Below, in pieces: positions 1-7,566 of a DNA stretch of 23,317 bases; position 1 is the stretch's first letter, and every line of letters starts with the position of its first letter. Under the pieces are notes generated by a model. It was not told the DNA's origin. It searched no databases and saw only the letters and a program-made list of their open reading frames with translations. The DNA comes from CAADGL01 sp964643885. Its GTDB lineage: Bacteria; Planctomycetota; Phycisphaerae; UBA1845; Fen-1342. The stretch covers positions 1 to 23,317 of the forward strand of contig CAZXUI010000074.1 of NCBI GenBank assembly GCA_964643885.1, given 5' to 3'. The position numbers and the translations under genes are program-made.

Positions 1-30
1 CCAAGCAGGGGGTCTCGTGTTCGCGCGCGG

Positions 31-53
31 ACCCGCCGCTTGGCGCGGCGGGT
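31..53 (-). terminator. Hairpin downstream of the first sigma operon
   Basis: A perfect 9-bp inverted repeat (ACCCGCCGC at 31-39, GCGGCGGGT at 45-53) encloses a 5-base loop. It lies about 80 bases beyond the stop codon of the last gene of the minus-strand sigma operon. No T-run follows on either strand, so termination is inferred from position and stem strength only. The same GC-rich core recurs in the adjacent tandem repeat. Confidence 0.4.
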
Positions 54-110
54 TCCGAGTGGCCCGCTCGGCGCGGCGGGTTCCGAGTGGCCCGCTCGGC
101 GCGGCGGGTT
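35..110. repeat. 28-bp GC-rich tandem repeat, about 2.7 copies
   Basis: A 28-bp unit beginning CCCGCTCGGCGCGGCGGG and ending TTCCGAGTGG occupies 63-90. A degenerate copy precedes it from about 35, and a partial copy follows from 91 to about 110. Each unit contains a CCCGC...GCGGG inverted repeat. It is non-coding and lies beyond the 3' end of the minus-strand operon. Confidence 0.75.
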
Positions 111-132
111 CTGATCGCGGCCACACCCCCCT

Positions 133-1179
133 TCACCGCGGCCGCCGCGGACGGTCCGGCCGGTCGCCCGGTGGCCGCGCCGGCCGGCCTGGCGGCGGTC
201 CGTCGCTGTCGCGATCCACTCCCCCCGCCCCGCGGCCATCGCCCGCCCCGCGGCCATCGCCCGGCCCGCGGCCATCGCCCGGCCCGCGGCCGTCGCCTGG
301 TGCGCGACCCGTAGCGCGGCGAAAGAACCGCCCCAGCCGCTGCTCCACCTCGCGCGGCCCCGCCTCGCGCAGCCGGGCGGCCCGCGCCCGCAATCCCTCC
401 ATCTCCTCGTCATAGCGCTCCGCAACCAGCGCCTGAAGCGCCGCCAGCCGCCGCTGCCGCTCGGCCGCGTCGCCGGCCGCACGGACGGCCTCCGCAGCCG
501 CGCGCACCTCCGGCGACTCGCCCGCCAGGTCCGCGCCGCCCTGCGCGAGCCGCTCGGCCGCCTGCGCGCTTTCCCGGTCGCGCATTCGTTCCAGCAGCCG
601 CGCCCGCCCTTCCAGGATCTGCATCTCCAGCCGCATCGAGCGCGCGATCCGCTCGCGCACGAGCTGCCGCGCCTGACGCAGCATCGGCGGGTTCTGGGCG
701 TTTCGAGATATCACGTCGGCCGCCCGCCGCAGCTCCTGCGTCAGCTTGGCGTGCTCGACCAGCGCCCGCGCCAGGGCCGGATCGAGCCCGAACAGCCTCC
801 GCAGAAAGCGCAGCCGCGGCACGGCCCGGCGCTCGAAATCCTCGCGGAAGCGCTGCGGGTTCTGTTTGCGGAAGCGCTCCGCGATCCGGTACATCTCCGG
901 GATGTTCTCACGCGCGAACGCCAGCAGCTCGCGCTCCTCCCCAGGCTTGAGCGGGCCGAAATCCTCCCCGGACGGCCGCAGCGCCGGCTCGAACACCGGT
1001 CCGTCAAACTCGTCGAGCTCGCTGCCGGAGTCCTGTTGACGGGTGGACGGCGCATCGCGCCGCTGCTGCGCCGCGGCCGGATCGGGCAGCGCAGACGCGC
1101 CCGCGAGCCACACGAGTGCCAGCGTCGCCGCCGCCCGCGCGGCCGGCGCTCGCTGCGTCAACCCATTCAACCGCCGCAT
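133..1179 (-). CDS. Secreted helical protein with Gly-Asp-Arg repeat tail, third gene of sigma operon
   Basis: Function not recognised. The 348-residue product starts with a signal peptide: a basic N-terminus, then a hydrophobic stretch around residues 14-30 and an Ala-rich possible cleavage site near 37 before QQRRD. Residues about 60-285 are rich in Arg, Glu, Ala and Leu with heptad-like spacing, so a long alpha-helical or coiled-coil periplasmic protein is likely. The tail from about 293 is a low-complexity GPGDGR hexapeptide repeat followed by Pro/Arg-rich sequence. I chose ATG 1179 because it lies one base after the stop codon of the upstream gene; an upstream in-frame ATG at 1218 would overlap that gene. 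Being third behind a sigma and a probable anti-sigma gene suggests a target or sensor of that system. It loosely resembles Spy/CpxP-like helical periplasmic proteins in composition, but I see no LTxxQ motif. Confidence 0.75.
   Translation of the reverse strand: MRRLNGLTQRAPAARAAATLALVWLAGASALPDPAAAQQRRDAPSTRQQDSGSELDEFDGPVFEPALRPSGEDFGPLKPGEERELLAFARENIPEMYRIAERFRKQNPQRFREDFERRAVPRLRFLRRLFGLDPALARALVEHAKLTQELRRAADVISRNAQNPPMLRQARQLVRERIARSMRLEMQILEGRARLLERMRDRESAQAAERLAQGGADLAGESPEVRAAAEAVRAAGDAAERQRRLAALQALVAERYDEEMEGLRARAARLREAGPREVEQRLGRFFRRATGRAPGDGRGPGDGRGPGDGRGAGDGRGAGGVDRDSDGPPPGRPARPPGDRPDRPRRPR
231..302. repeat. Four 18-bp in-frame tandem repeats inside a gene
   Basis: Four consecutive 18-bp units at 231-248, 249-266, 267-284 and 285-302 each begin CGCGGCC(A/G)TCGCC. 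On the minus strand they encode the hexapeptide GPGDGR or GAGDGR. Because 18 is a multiple of three, changes in copy number would lengthen or shorten the protein tail without a frameshift. Confidence 0.85.
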
Positions 1180-1180
1180 G

Positions 1181-1600
1181 CTACGTTCCGATCTCCAGCG
1201 AGATATCCAGGCTTTCAATCAGACGGTCGAGCTGCTCGTCCTGGTCCGCAAAATCCGCCGATTCCAACAGCCACGCGTCCGAGACCAACTGCCCCGACGA
1301 CTCCAGCGCGATCACCCACGACTCGAACCGCTCGCCCGCATCCGCCACAGGGTCCGGCTCACTCGCCGGCACGCTGCCTCGCGGCCCGGCCACGCCCAGA
1401 ACCACGGCCGCCGCAGCCGCCGCGACGCTTCGCATCCATCCCGCCGCGCGCCGCCGGCGACGAAGCCGCCGCGCCTCGGCCGAAACGGCGTCCCGCAGCC
1501 GGCCGGCCAGGCTCGGCGGCATTTCGACGCGCGGCAGCGGACCCAGCTCCGCAAATCGTCGCTCGACCGAACGCTCGAACTCTCGCATCGACTCGTTCAT
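1181..1600 (-). CDS. Probable membrane-anchored anti-sigma factor
   Basis: This is a 139-residue protein with a charged N-terminal cytoplasmic part (1-55), a very Arg-rich stretch just before the membrane (about 44-51), one Ala/Val-rich transmembrane segment (about 57-72) and an acidic exported C-terminus. The start is set by an ATGA overlap: ATG at 1600-1598 shares two bases with the TGA of the sigma gene, which indicates translational coupling. That layout (ECF sigma, then a small single-pass protein) is the usual one for anti-sigma factors. The HxxxCxxC zinc motif of ZAS-type anti-sigma factors is absent, so the role is inferred from position and topology. The C-terminus (ESADFADQDEQLDRLIESLD) is strongly acidic and could be the sensor or partner-binding part. 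Confidence 0.75.
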   Translation of the reverse strand: MNESMREFERSVERRFAELGPLPRVEMPPSLAGRLRDAVSAEARRLRRRRRAAGWMRSVAAAAAAVVLGVAGPRGSVPASEPDPVADAGERFESWVIALESSGQLVSDAWLLESADFADQDEQLDRLIESLDISLEIGT

Positions 1601-2250
1601 GATCCGCGTGTGGCCTCCGGCCGCCCGCAATCGGCGGGGCGCAGATCCGGCCCGCCTTCCGATGTTGTCGACTCCTCCGCTGCCGCGATGTGCTCCCGCA
1701 GCCGCTGGAGCGCCCGGTGCGCCCTGGCCAAGGCCGTACCCAGCGGCACGCCGAGCAATTCTGCGATCTCGCGGAACGAGAGCTCGGAATAGTGTCGCAA
1801 GAGCAGTATCTCCCGGTCCGCCTCGCTCAACCGCCCCAGCGCCCGCTCCAGCGTCCGGCCCTGCTCGCCGCGGTCCAGCGCTTCGTCCGGAGCGCCATGC
1901 CGCCGGTCTGCCAATTCCGCGGGCGGGTCGGCCACCCCGTCTCCGCTGACACCGTCGAGACTGACCGGCACGCCCCGCCGCCGGCCGCGGCGGACATGAT
2001 CGCGGGCGAGATTCGCGGCGATCCGAAAGAGCCAGGCCTCGAACCGGCCGCGATCCTCATACTCGCGGATGCGCCGCACGAGCCGCAGGAAAGTCTCCTG
2101 AACCAGGTCTTCCGCGACTTCGTGCGAGCCGGTCAGCCGCAGCAGCAGCCCGAAAACGCGCGGGCTGTACGCATCGACAAGGGCGTGGAGCGCCCCGTCG
2201 TCGGACGCCTGAGCACGCCGCAGTATCTGGTCTAACGCAGGCCGCTGCAC
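1597..2250 (-). CDS. ECF (sigma-70 family) RNA polymerase sigma factor
   Basis: A 217-residue sigma factor containing only regions 2 and 4. Region 2 spans about residues 20-90, with AEDLVQETFLRLVRR at 46-60 and WLFRIAANLARDHVRR at 73-88, which bind core polymerase and the -10 element. Region 4 spans about 132-186, with a helix-turn-helix SFREIAELLGVPLGTALARA at 158-177 for -35 recognition. The start is GTG at 2250, preceded by a GAGAGG ribosome-binding site. It is the first gene of a three-gene operon whose second gene is probably its anti-sigma factor. A linker of about 40 residues (91-131) and a tail of about 30 residues with no known domain flank region 4. The family is certain; the regulon is unknown. 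Confidence 0.95.
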   Translation of the reverse strand: MQRPALDQILRRAQASDDGALHALVDAYSPRVFGLLLRLTGSHEVAEDLVQETFLRLVRRIREYEDRGRFEAWLFRIAANLARDHVRRGRRRGVPVSLDGVSGDGVADPPAELADRRHGAPDEALDRGEQGRTLERALGRLSEADREILLLRHYSELSFREIAELLGVPLGTALARAHRALQRLREHIAAAEESTTSEGGPDLRPADCGRPEATRGS

Positions 2251-2296
2251 GGCGCCCTCTCGGGAGGCCTAACGTTGCAGACCTCGGTCGATTGCG

Positions 2297-2325
2297 ATCA
2301 TACCGCGGCCGCTGCGCCCCCTCCA
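2297..2325 (-). promoter_or_regulatory. Possible promoter of the first sigma operon
   Basis: On the minus strand, TATGAT (2302-2297) is a good -10 hexamer in a CGG-TATGAT-CG context like other -10 boxes in this window. The sequence 17 bases upstream, TGGAGG (2325-2320), is a weak -35. The transcript would start about 40 bases before the GTG of the sigma gene. Confidence 0.35.
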
Positions 2326-2414
2326 TGAATCACAACTCCCACAGATCGCGGCGCTTATCCGCAGACCGAGGCAGCGGCTCGCCGCCCCGACCTGGGGCCG
2401 GCCCCGCGCGCCCC

Positions 2415-2441
2415 TTGCGTCGGCGCATCGGCCGGTACAAT
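2415..2441 (+). promoter_or_regulatory. Probable promoter of the photolyase gene
   Basis: TTGCGT (2415-2420) and TACAAT (2436-2441) are separated by 15 bases, giving a short-spaced sigma-70-type promoter about 30 bases upstream of the ATG at 2475. The GGTACAAT form of the -10 recurs elsewhere in the window. Confidence 0.5.
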
Positions 2442-2474
2442 CGCGTGACGACGCCCGATAAGCAGTGATCATCG

Positions 2475-3995
2475 ATGGCGATCGAGGAGGAGAGCGTGCA
2501 GGCCATCTCCGACCTGCGAATCGAACGCTGCAATGAGGCACCGGCCAATCCCGCGGGGGGGTTCGTCCTCTACTGGATGATCGCTGTCCGCCGCACGACG
2601 TGGAACCACAGTCTCGGGCGGGCCCTGAGCTGGGCGCGCAGATTCCGCAAGCCGCTGGTCGTGCTCGAGGCCGTCCGCTGCGACTACCCCTGGGCCAGCG
2701 ACCGCCTGCACCACTTCCTGATAGATGGAATGGCCGACAACGCCCGTCGCTTCGCCGGCAGCGGCGTGCTCTACTACCCCTACGTCGAGCCTCGAAAGGG
2801 CGCCGGCAAGGGGCTGCTGGCCGCGCTCGCACAACACGCCTGCGTCGTCGTGACCGATGACTTCCCCTGCGGGTTTCTGCCGCGGATGGTCGCGGCTGCG
2901 GCCGAGCAGTCTCCGGTGCTGCTCGAGCAGGTCGATTCCAACGGGCTGCTTCCGCTGCGCGCGGCCGAGACGGTTTTCACCACGGCGTATTCGTTCCGCC
3001 GGTTTCTTCAGCGCGAGCTGCCGCGGCACCTGGACGGCTTGCCCGAGGCCGACCCGCTCGCGCGCGTCATGATCCCGCCGATTCACCAACTGCCGAATGA
3101 GATCGCAAATCGCTGGCCGGCCGCGGACGAGGAACTGCTGACCGGCTCGCGCGCCGCTCTGCGTGAGCTGCCGATCAACCACGACGTTCGGCCGGTGGGA
3201 TACAAAGGCGGCTCGCTGGCGGGATTCGCGACGCTGGCGCGCTTCTTGACGCGGCGGCTGAAGCGATACGACGAACTGCGGCGCGACCCCGGCGACGGCA
3301 CGGCCAGCGGACTCTCGCCCTACCTGCACTTCGGCCACGTCTCGGTCTACGAGATTCTGCATGAGCTGGCCCAGCGCGAGGACTGGACCCCGCAGCGACT
3401 CTCCGAAACTGTGACCGGCCGGAAAGCGGGCTGGTGGGGGATGAGTGAGCCGGCGGAGGCGTTCCTCGACGAGCTGGTCACCTGGCGCGAGCTGGGCTTC
3501 AACTTCTGCGCCCACCGGGACGACTATGACACGTACGAGTCGCTGCCGGACTGGGCCCGCAAGACGCTCGACCGGCACGCCGGCGACGCGCGCGATCCGT
3601 GCTACGGGCCGGCGACCTTCGAGGCCGCCGAGTCGCACGACGAAATCTGGAACGCGGCCCAGCGGCAGCTCCTCCGCGACGGGCGAATTCACACCTATCT
3701 GCGCATGCTCTGGGGAAAGAAGATCCTCGAGTGGTCCGCCTCTCCGCGCGAGGCACTGCGGATCATGATCGAGCTCAACAACAAGTACGCCGTGGACGGA
3801 CGCGATCCCAACTCCTACAGCGGAATCGCCTGGGTGCTCGGCCGCTACGACCGTCCCTGGGGGCCGGAGCGGCCGGTCTTCGGTACCATCCGCTACATGA
3901 GCTCCGCCAGCACGGCCCGCAAGCTGAACCTGGATGACTACCTGGAGAAATACGGCCGCCGCGAGGAGGAGATGAGGGTCGGGAATGGCGAGTAG
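2475..3995 (+). CDS. phr: Class II CPD photolyase (deoxyribodipyrimidine photo-lyase)
   Basis: A 506-residue FAD enzyme that uses blue light to split cyclobutane pyrimidine dimers in DNA. The N-terminal antenna-type alpha/beta domain (about 28-150) opens with GGFVLYWMIAVRR, typical of class II enzymes. The C-terminal FAD-binding helical domain carries the class II signatures WGKKILEW (413-420) and NNKYAVDGRDPNSYSGIAW (435-453), followed by GRYDRPWGPERPVFG and RYMSS. Length and motif order match the family. Only a weak ribosome-binding site precedes ATG 2475, but the next start codons would cut into the conserved fold. The last residues (MRVGNGE) are encoded by the start of a heptamer repeat and may not be ancestral. 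A permease gene follows after 17 bases. Confidence 0.95.
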   Translation: MAIEEESVQAISDLRIERCNEAPANPAGGFVLYWMIAVRRTTWNHSLGRALSWARRFRKPLVVLEAVRCDYPWASDRLHHFLIDGMADNARRFAGSGVLYYPYVEPRKGAGKGLLAALAQHACVVVTDDFPCGFLPRMVAAAAEQSPVLLEQVDSNGLLPLRAAETVFTTAYSFRRFLQRELPRHLDGLPEADPLARVMIPPIHQLPNEIANRWPAADEELLTGSRAALRELPINHDVRPVGYKGGSLAGFATLARFLTRRLKRYDELRRDPGDGTASGLSPYLHFGHVSVYEILHELAQREDWTPQRLSETVTGRKAGWWGMSEPAEAFLDELVTWRELGFNFCAHRDDYDTYESLPDWARKTLDRHAGDARDPCYGPATFEAAESHDEIWNAAQRQLLRDGRIHTYLRMLWGKKILEWSASPREALRIMIELNNKYAVDGRDPNSYSGIAWVLGRYDRPWGPERPVFGTIRYMSSASTARKLNLDDYLEKYGRREEEMRVGNGE

Positions 3996-4015
3996 CGGGT
4001 AGCGAGTGGCGAGTG
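3988..4015. repeat. Heptamer tandem repeat (GCGAGTA/G)x4 at a gene junction
   Basis: Four consecutive 7-bp units, GCGAGTA, GCGGGTA, GCGAGTG and GCGAGTG, run from 3988 to 4015 and are followed by GCGAC. The first unit supplies the photolyase stop codon and the last supplies the apparent GTG start of the permease gene. Seven is not a multiple of three, so changes in unit number alter the local reading frame. Confidence 0.8.
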
Positions 4016-4978
4016 GCGACAAACCCTGACCCGAATCTCCCCGACGTGCATCCTCCGGAAGCCAGCCGGCCCGAAGCACCCGCGCAAACGGGCTGGGCCG
4101 GGATCGCCGCGCTGGTCGCCTGCGCCGCGCTCTGGAGCCTGAACGGACCGCTGATCAAGCTCGTCAACGAGTCGGGCGAGGGGCTGCCCGGCATCGCCAT
4201 CGCCGCATACCGGTCCGTGCTGGGCGGACTCGTCTTCTTGCCGCTGGCGTTCCCCCGCCGCCAGAGCCTCCGCAACGCCTCGCTGCCGTGGCTGATCGGG
4301 TCGGTCGGCTGCTTCACGCTGATGACCGGCGCGTTCGTGATCGCCAACACGATGACGACAGCCTCCAACGCCATCGTCCTGCAATACACGGCGCCGATCT
4401 GGGTCGTCGCCTTGTCGCCCCTGCTGCTGGCCGAGCGGCCGCGCTGGAGCGAGTCGGCCGCGCTGCTCGTCTGCATGGCTGGGGTGGCGGTGATCTTCGC
4501 GTGGCAGCCGCGGGGTGATCTGGCGGGGCTGCTGGTAGCGCTGACGAGCGGTTTCGGCTATGGCACGCTGATCGTGGCGCTGCGCGGGCTGCGGCGCGTC
4601 GACCCCGTCGTCGTCGTGACGATGAACTGCGTCGGATCCGGGCTGATCCTGCTGATTGCGGTGGGGCTGACGGTCGGCTTCGCGATCAGCGCACGGCAGC
4701 TCGTGCTGGTCCTGGTGCTGGGGGTGGTGCAATTCGCCCTGCCGTATCTGCTTTTCTCGTGGGCACTTCAGCGCGTAGAGGCGTATCGGGCGTCGCTCAT
4801 CACACTGCTGGAGATGATCCTGAACCCGGTTCTGACGATGCTGATCGTCGGCGAGCGCGTCCCCGCAGCTACACTTGTAGGCGGGCCGCTGGTCCTGCTC
4901 GGGGTGGCACTCTGGCTGACACTGACCTGGCACGGGGCGCGGCGGCAGCGGCGGAGGCCCGCGGCACCCGCCGGCTGA
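4013..4978 (+). CDS. DMT-superfamily permease with two EamA domains
   Basis: A 321-residue inner-membrane protein with about ten hydrophobic segments arranged as two EamA repeats (about 27-160 and 165-305). This is the drug/metabolite transporter pattern, in which small organic solutes or amino acids are exported or taken up. Typical features are AALWSLNGPLIKL in the first helix, NAIVLQYTAPIWVV at the end of repeat 1, and the matching YRASLITLLEMILNPVL in repeat 2. The substrate cannot be read from the sequence. GTG 4013 is used as the start, but it lacks a ribosome-binding site and sits in the heptamer repeat. Translation may depend on coupling to the photolyase gene or begin at GTG 4045; the first 25 residues are not part of the fold. 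A basic tail (GARRQRRRPAAPAG) ends the protein. Confidence 0.88.
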   Translation: MATNPDPNLPDVHPPEASRPEAPAQTGWAGIAALVACAALWSLNGPLIKLVNESGEGLPGIAIAAYRSVLGGLVFLPLAFPRRQSLRNASLPWLIGSVGCFTLMTGAFVIANTMTTASNAIVLQYTAPIWVVALSPLLLAERPRWSESAALLVCMAGVAVIFAWQPRGDLAGLLVALTSGFGYGTLIVALRGLRRVDPVVVVTMNCVGSGLILLIAVGLTVGFAISARQLVLVLVLGVVQFALPYLLFSWALQRVEAYRASLITLLEMILNPVLTMLIVGERVPAATLVGGPLVLLGVALWLTLTWHGARRQRRRPAAPAG

Positions 4979-5301
4979 AAAAGCGGTCCGCGGTGCAAGA
5001 TTTCGAGCCTTTCATAACATGCACACGCCAAGCGAGTTGCATCATCCCCCCGGCCGATTCGCCTTGACCGGACCGCGAATTAGGATTAAGTTGATGTCAG
5101 TCGGTGCGGGAGGGGTTTGAAGCGTCTCGGGCCAGCCCTTCCGGCTTGCAAATCGTCTCGAATCCGCCGGGCATTCAGCCCCGGCGCACGGCTGTGGTTT
5201 TCACGCGTCGTCGCCCAGTGTTCGGTCGACGGGCGGAAAACGACCGGGTGATCCCGGTGAACGGTCCATATCCGACACCTCGGAGGAAGGAGCTTGAGAT
5301 C
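4979..5301. other. Intergenic region with a possible promoter and long 5' leader
   Basis: This 323-bp gap between two plus-strand genes holds no supported gene. An in-frame extension of the downstream gene from 5104 is open, but it lacks a signal peptide and the real start is at 5302. The promoter-like pair near 5064-5091 would leave a leader of about 200 bases. I recognised no riboswitch in it. Confidence 0.6.
5064..5091 (+). promoter_or_regulatory. Possible promoter of the FG-GAP gene
   Basis: TTGACC (5064-5069) closely matches a -35. It is followed after 16 bases by TTAAGT (5086-5091), a fair -10 within the least GC-rich part of the gap. The implied leader to ATG 5302 is about 200 bases. 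Confidence 0.35.
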
Positions 5302-6834
<1,533 letters not shown>

Positions 6835-6912
6835 CGGTTTCGCGAGGGGTGCGAGCAGGCGGCCCCCGGGCCCACGGGCCTGGTGGAACCGTGCAGGGGA
6901 AAGGGGCGAGCA

Positions 6913-6971
6913 GCCGGCGGGTCCATCGCGTGCGGAAGGACGCACCGCGAGCGAGCCGCCGGCTCTCTTTC
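6913..6971 (+). terminator. Two-tier hairpin with T-rich tail after the FG-GAP gene
   Basis: GCCGGCGG (6913-6920) pairs perfectly with CCGCCGGC (6956-6963). Inside, CGCGTGCG (6927-6934) pairs with CGCA-C-CGCG (6941-6949) around a GAAGGA loop. TCTCTTTCT follows directly. The hairpin lies 78 bases after the stop codon and looks like a Rho-independent terminator, although the T-tract is interrupted by C. Confidence 0.5.
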
Positions 6972-6974
6972 TGC

Positions 6975-7005
6975 GCCGCCGGCCGGCGGCCGCAAATGTG
7001 CGGCC
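6975..7005. repeat. 16-bp perfect palindrome overlapping a 7-bp stem-loop
   Basis: GCCGCCGGCCGGCGGC at 6975-6990 is its own reverse complement. GGCCGCA (6988-6994) and TGCGGCC (6999-7005) form a second stem with a 4-base loop. The two share bases 6988-6990, so they are mutually exclusive if formed together. Confidence 0.65.
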
Positions 7006-7136
7006 CGCCTGCCGCATGGCCGCGCGCGAAATCCGCACACCGCATGGCGCCCAGCCGACGCATGTTGCTGATGGGGAGACTTCCGCGGACCCGCCGGCCG
7101 CGCGACAATCAGGTGTGAATAGCGCCGCCTGCCGGG

Positions 7137-7388
7137 CTACAGCAGCGGTTTGCCCCAGCTCGACTGATAGGCCTCGTCGTTGACGACGGCGAAGAAGCCG
7201 TTGTCGTCCGCCTGGATGTCGTACACGGCGCTCTCGACGCCGCGCTGCGCAAACCAGCGCTCCAGCGTCGCCGCCAGCCGCGACTCGTCAAACTCTTCAG
7301 GCAGCTCCAGATCGACCGTCCGCACCTCGGCGTAGTCGTAGCCGTATCGCGGCACACATCGAATCGTCGTCAGCGTTCTGTTGCGCAT
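7137..7388 (-). CDS. Small conserved-looking protein of unknown function
   Basis: An 83-residue, acidic, soluble protein with no signal peptide or membrane segment. I do not recognise the family. It begins MRNRTLTTIRCVPRYGYDYA and contains a strand-helix-strand-like pattern (RTVDLELPEEFDESRLAATL, then AVYDIQADDNGFFAVVNDEA), which suggests a small alpha/beta fold. The gene is supported by a strong promoter (TATAAT at 7429-7424), a GAGGGA ribosome-binding site about 9 bases before ATG 7388, and balanced amino-acid composition compared with overlapping frames. It lies 178 bases downstream of the aminotransferase gene on the same strand, but its own promoter suggests separate expression. Confidence 0.75.
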   Translation of the reverse strand: MRNRTLTTIRCVPRYGYDYAEVRTVDLELPEEFDESRLAATLERWFAQRGVESAVYDIQADDNGFFAVVNDEAYQSSWGKPLL

Positions 7389-7423
7389 ACGCGCCGTCCC
7401 TCAAGCTCGACCCCTCGCATCGA

Positions 7424-7451
7424 ATTATATCTCGCCGGGGATCGCATTCAA
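7424..7451 (-). promoter_or_regulatory. Sigma-70-type promoter of the 83-residue gene
   Basis: On the minus strand TTGAAT (7451-7446) and a consensus TATAAT (7429-7424) are separated by 16 bases. The transcript would start about 30 bases before ATG 7388. Confidence 0.7.
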
Positions 7452-7566
7452 ACCGCTTCCGCGTGCCTGCTCCTGCGCCGCCGACTTTTTTACGCGGCGC
7501 ACATCCCCCGCTCATCGTTATCGAACCGAACGCCGCGCCGGCTGAAGTTCCCCCAGGTGTCCGGCC

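Larger units (their letters stand above)
6835..7136. other. Structured convergent intergenic region
   Basis: This 302-bp gap between convergent genes contains no supported gene. It holds three nested or adjacent inverted repeats between 6913 and 7005, annotated separately. The remainder (7006-7136) shows nothing I recognise. Confidence 0.6.

Noticed and set aside
2469..4079. A 536-codon open frame antisense to the photolyase gene
   Set aside because: It mirrors a well-conserved class II photolyase. High GC at third codon positions removes stop codons from the opposite strand, and the translation has no recognisable motif.
5104..5301. N-terminal extension of the FG-GAP protein
   Set aside because: It would bury the signal peptide. 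ATG 5302 has a strong ribosome-binding site.
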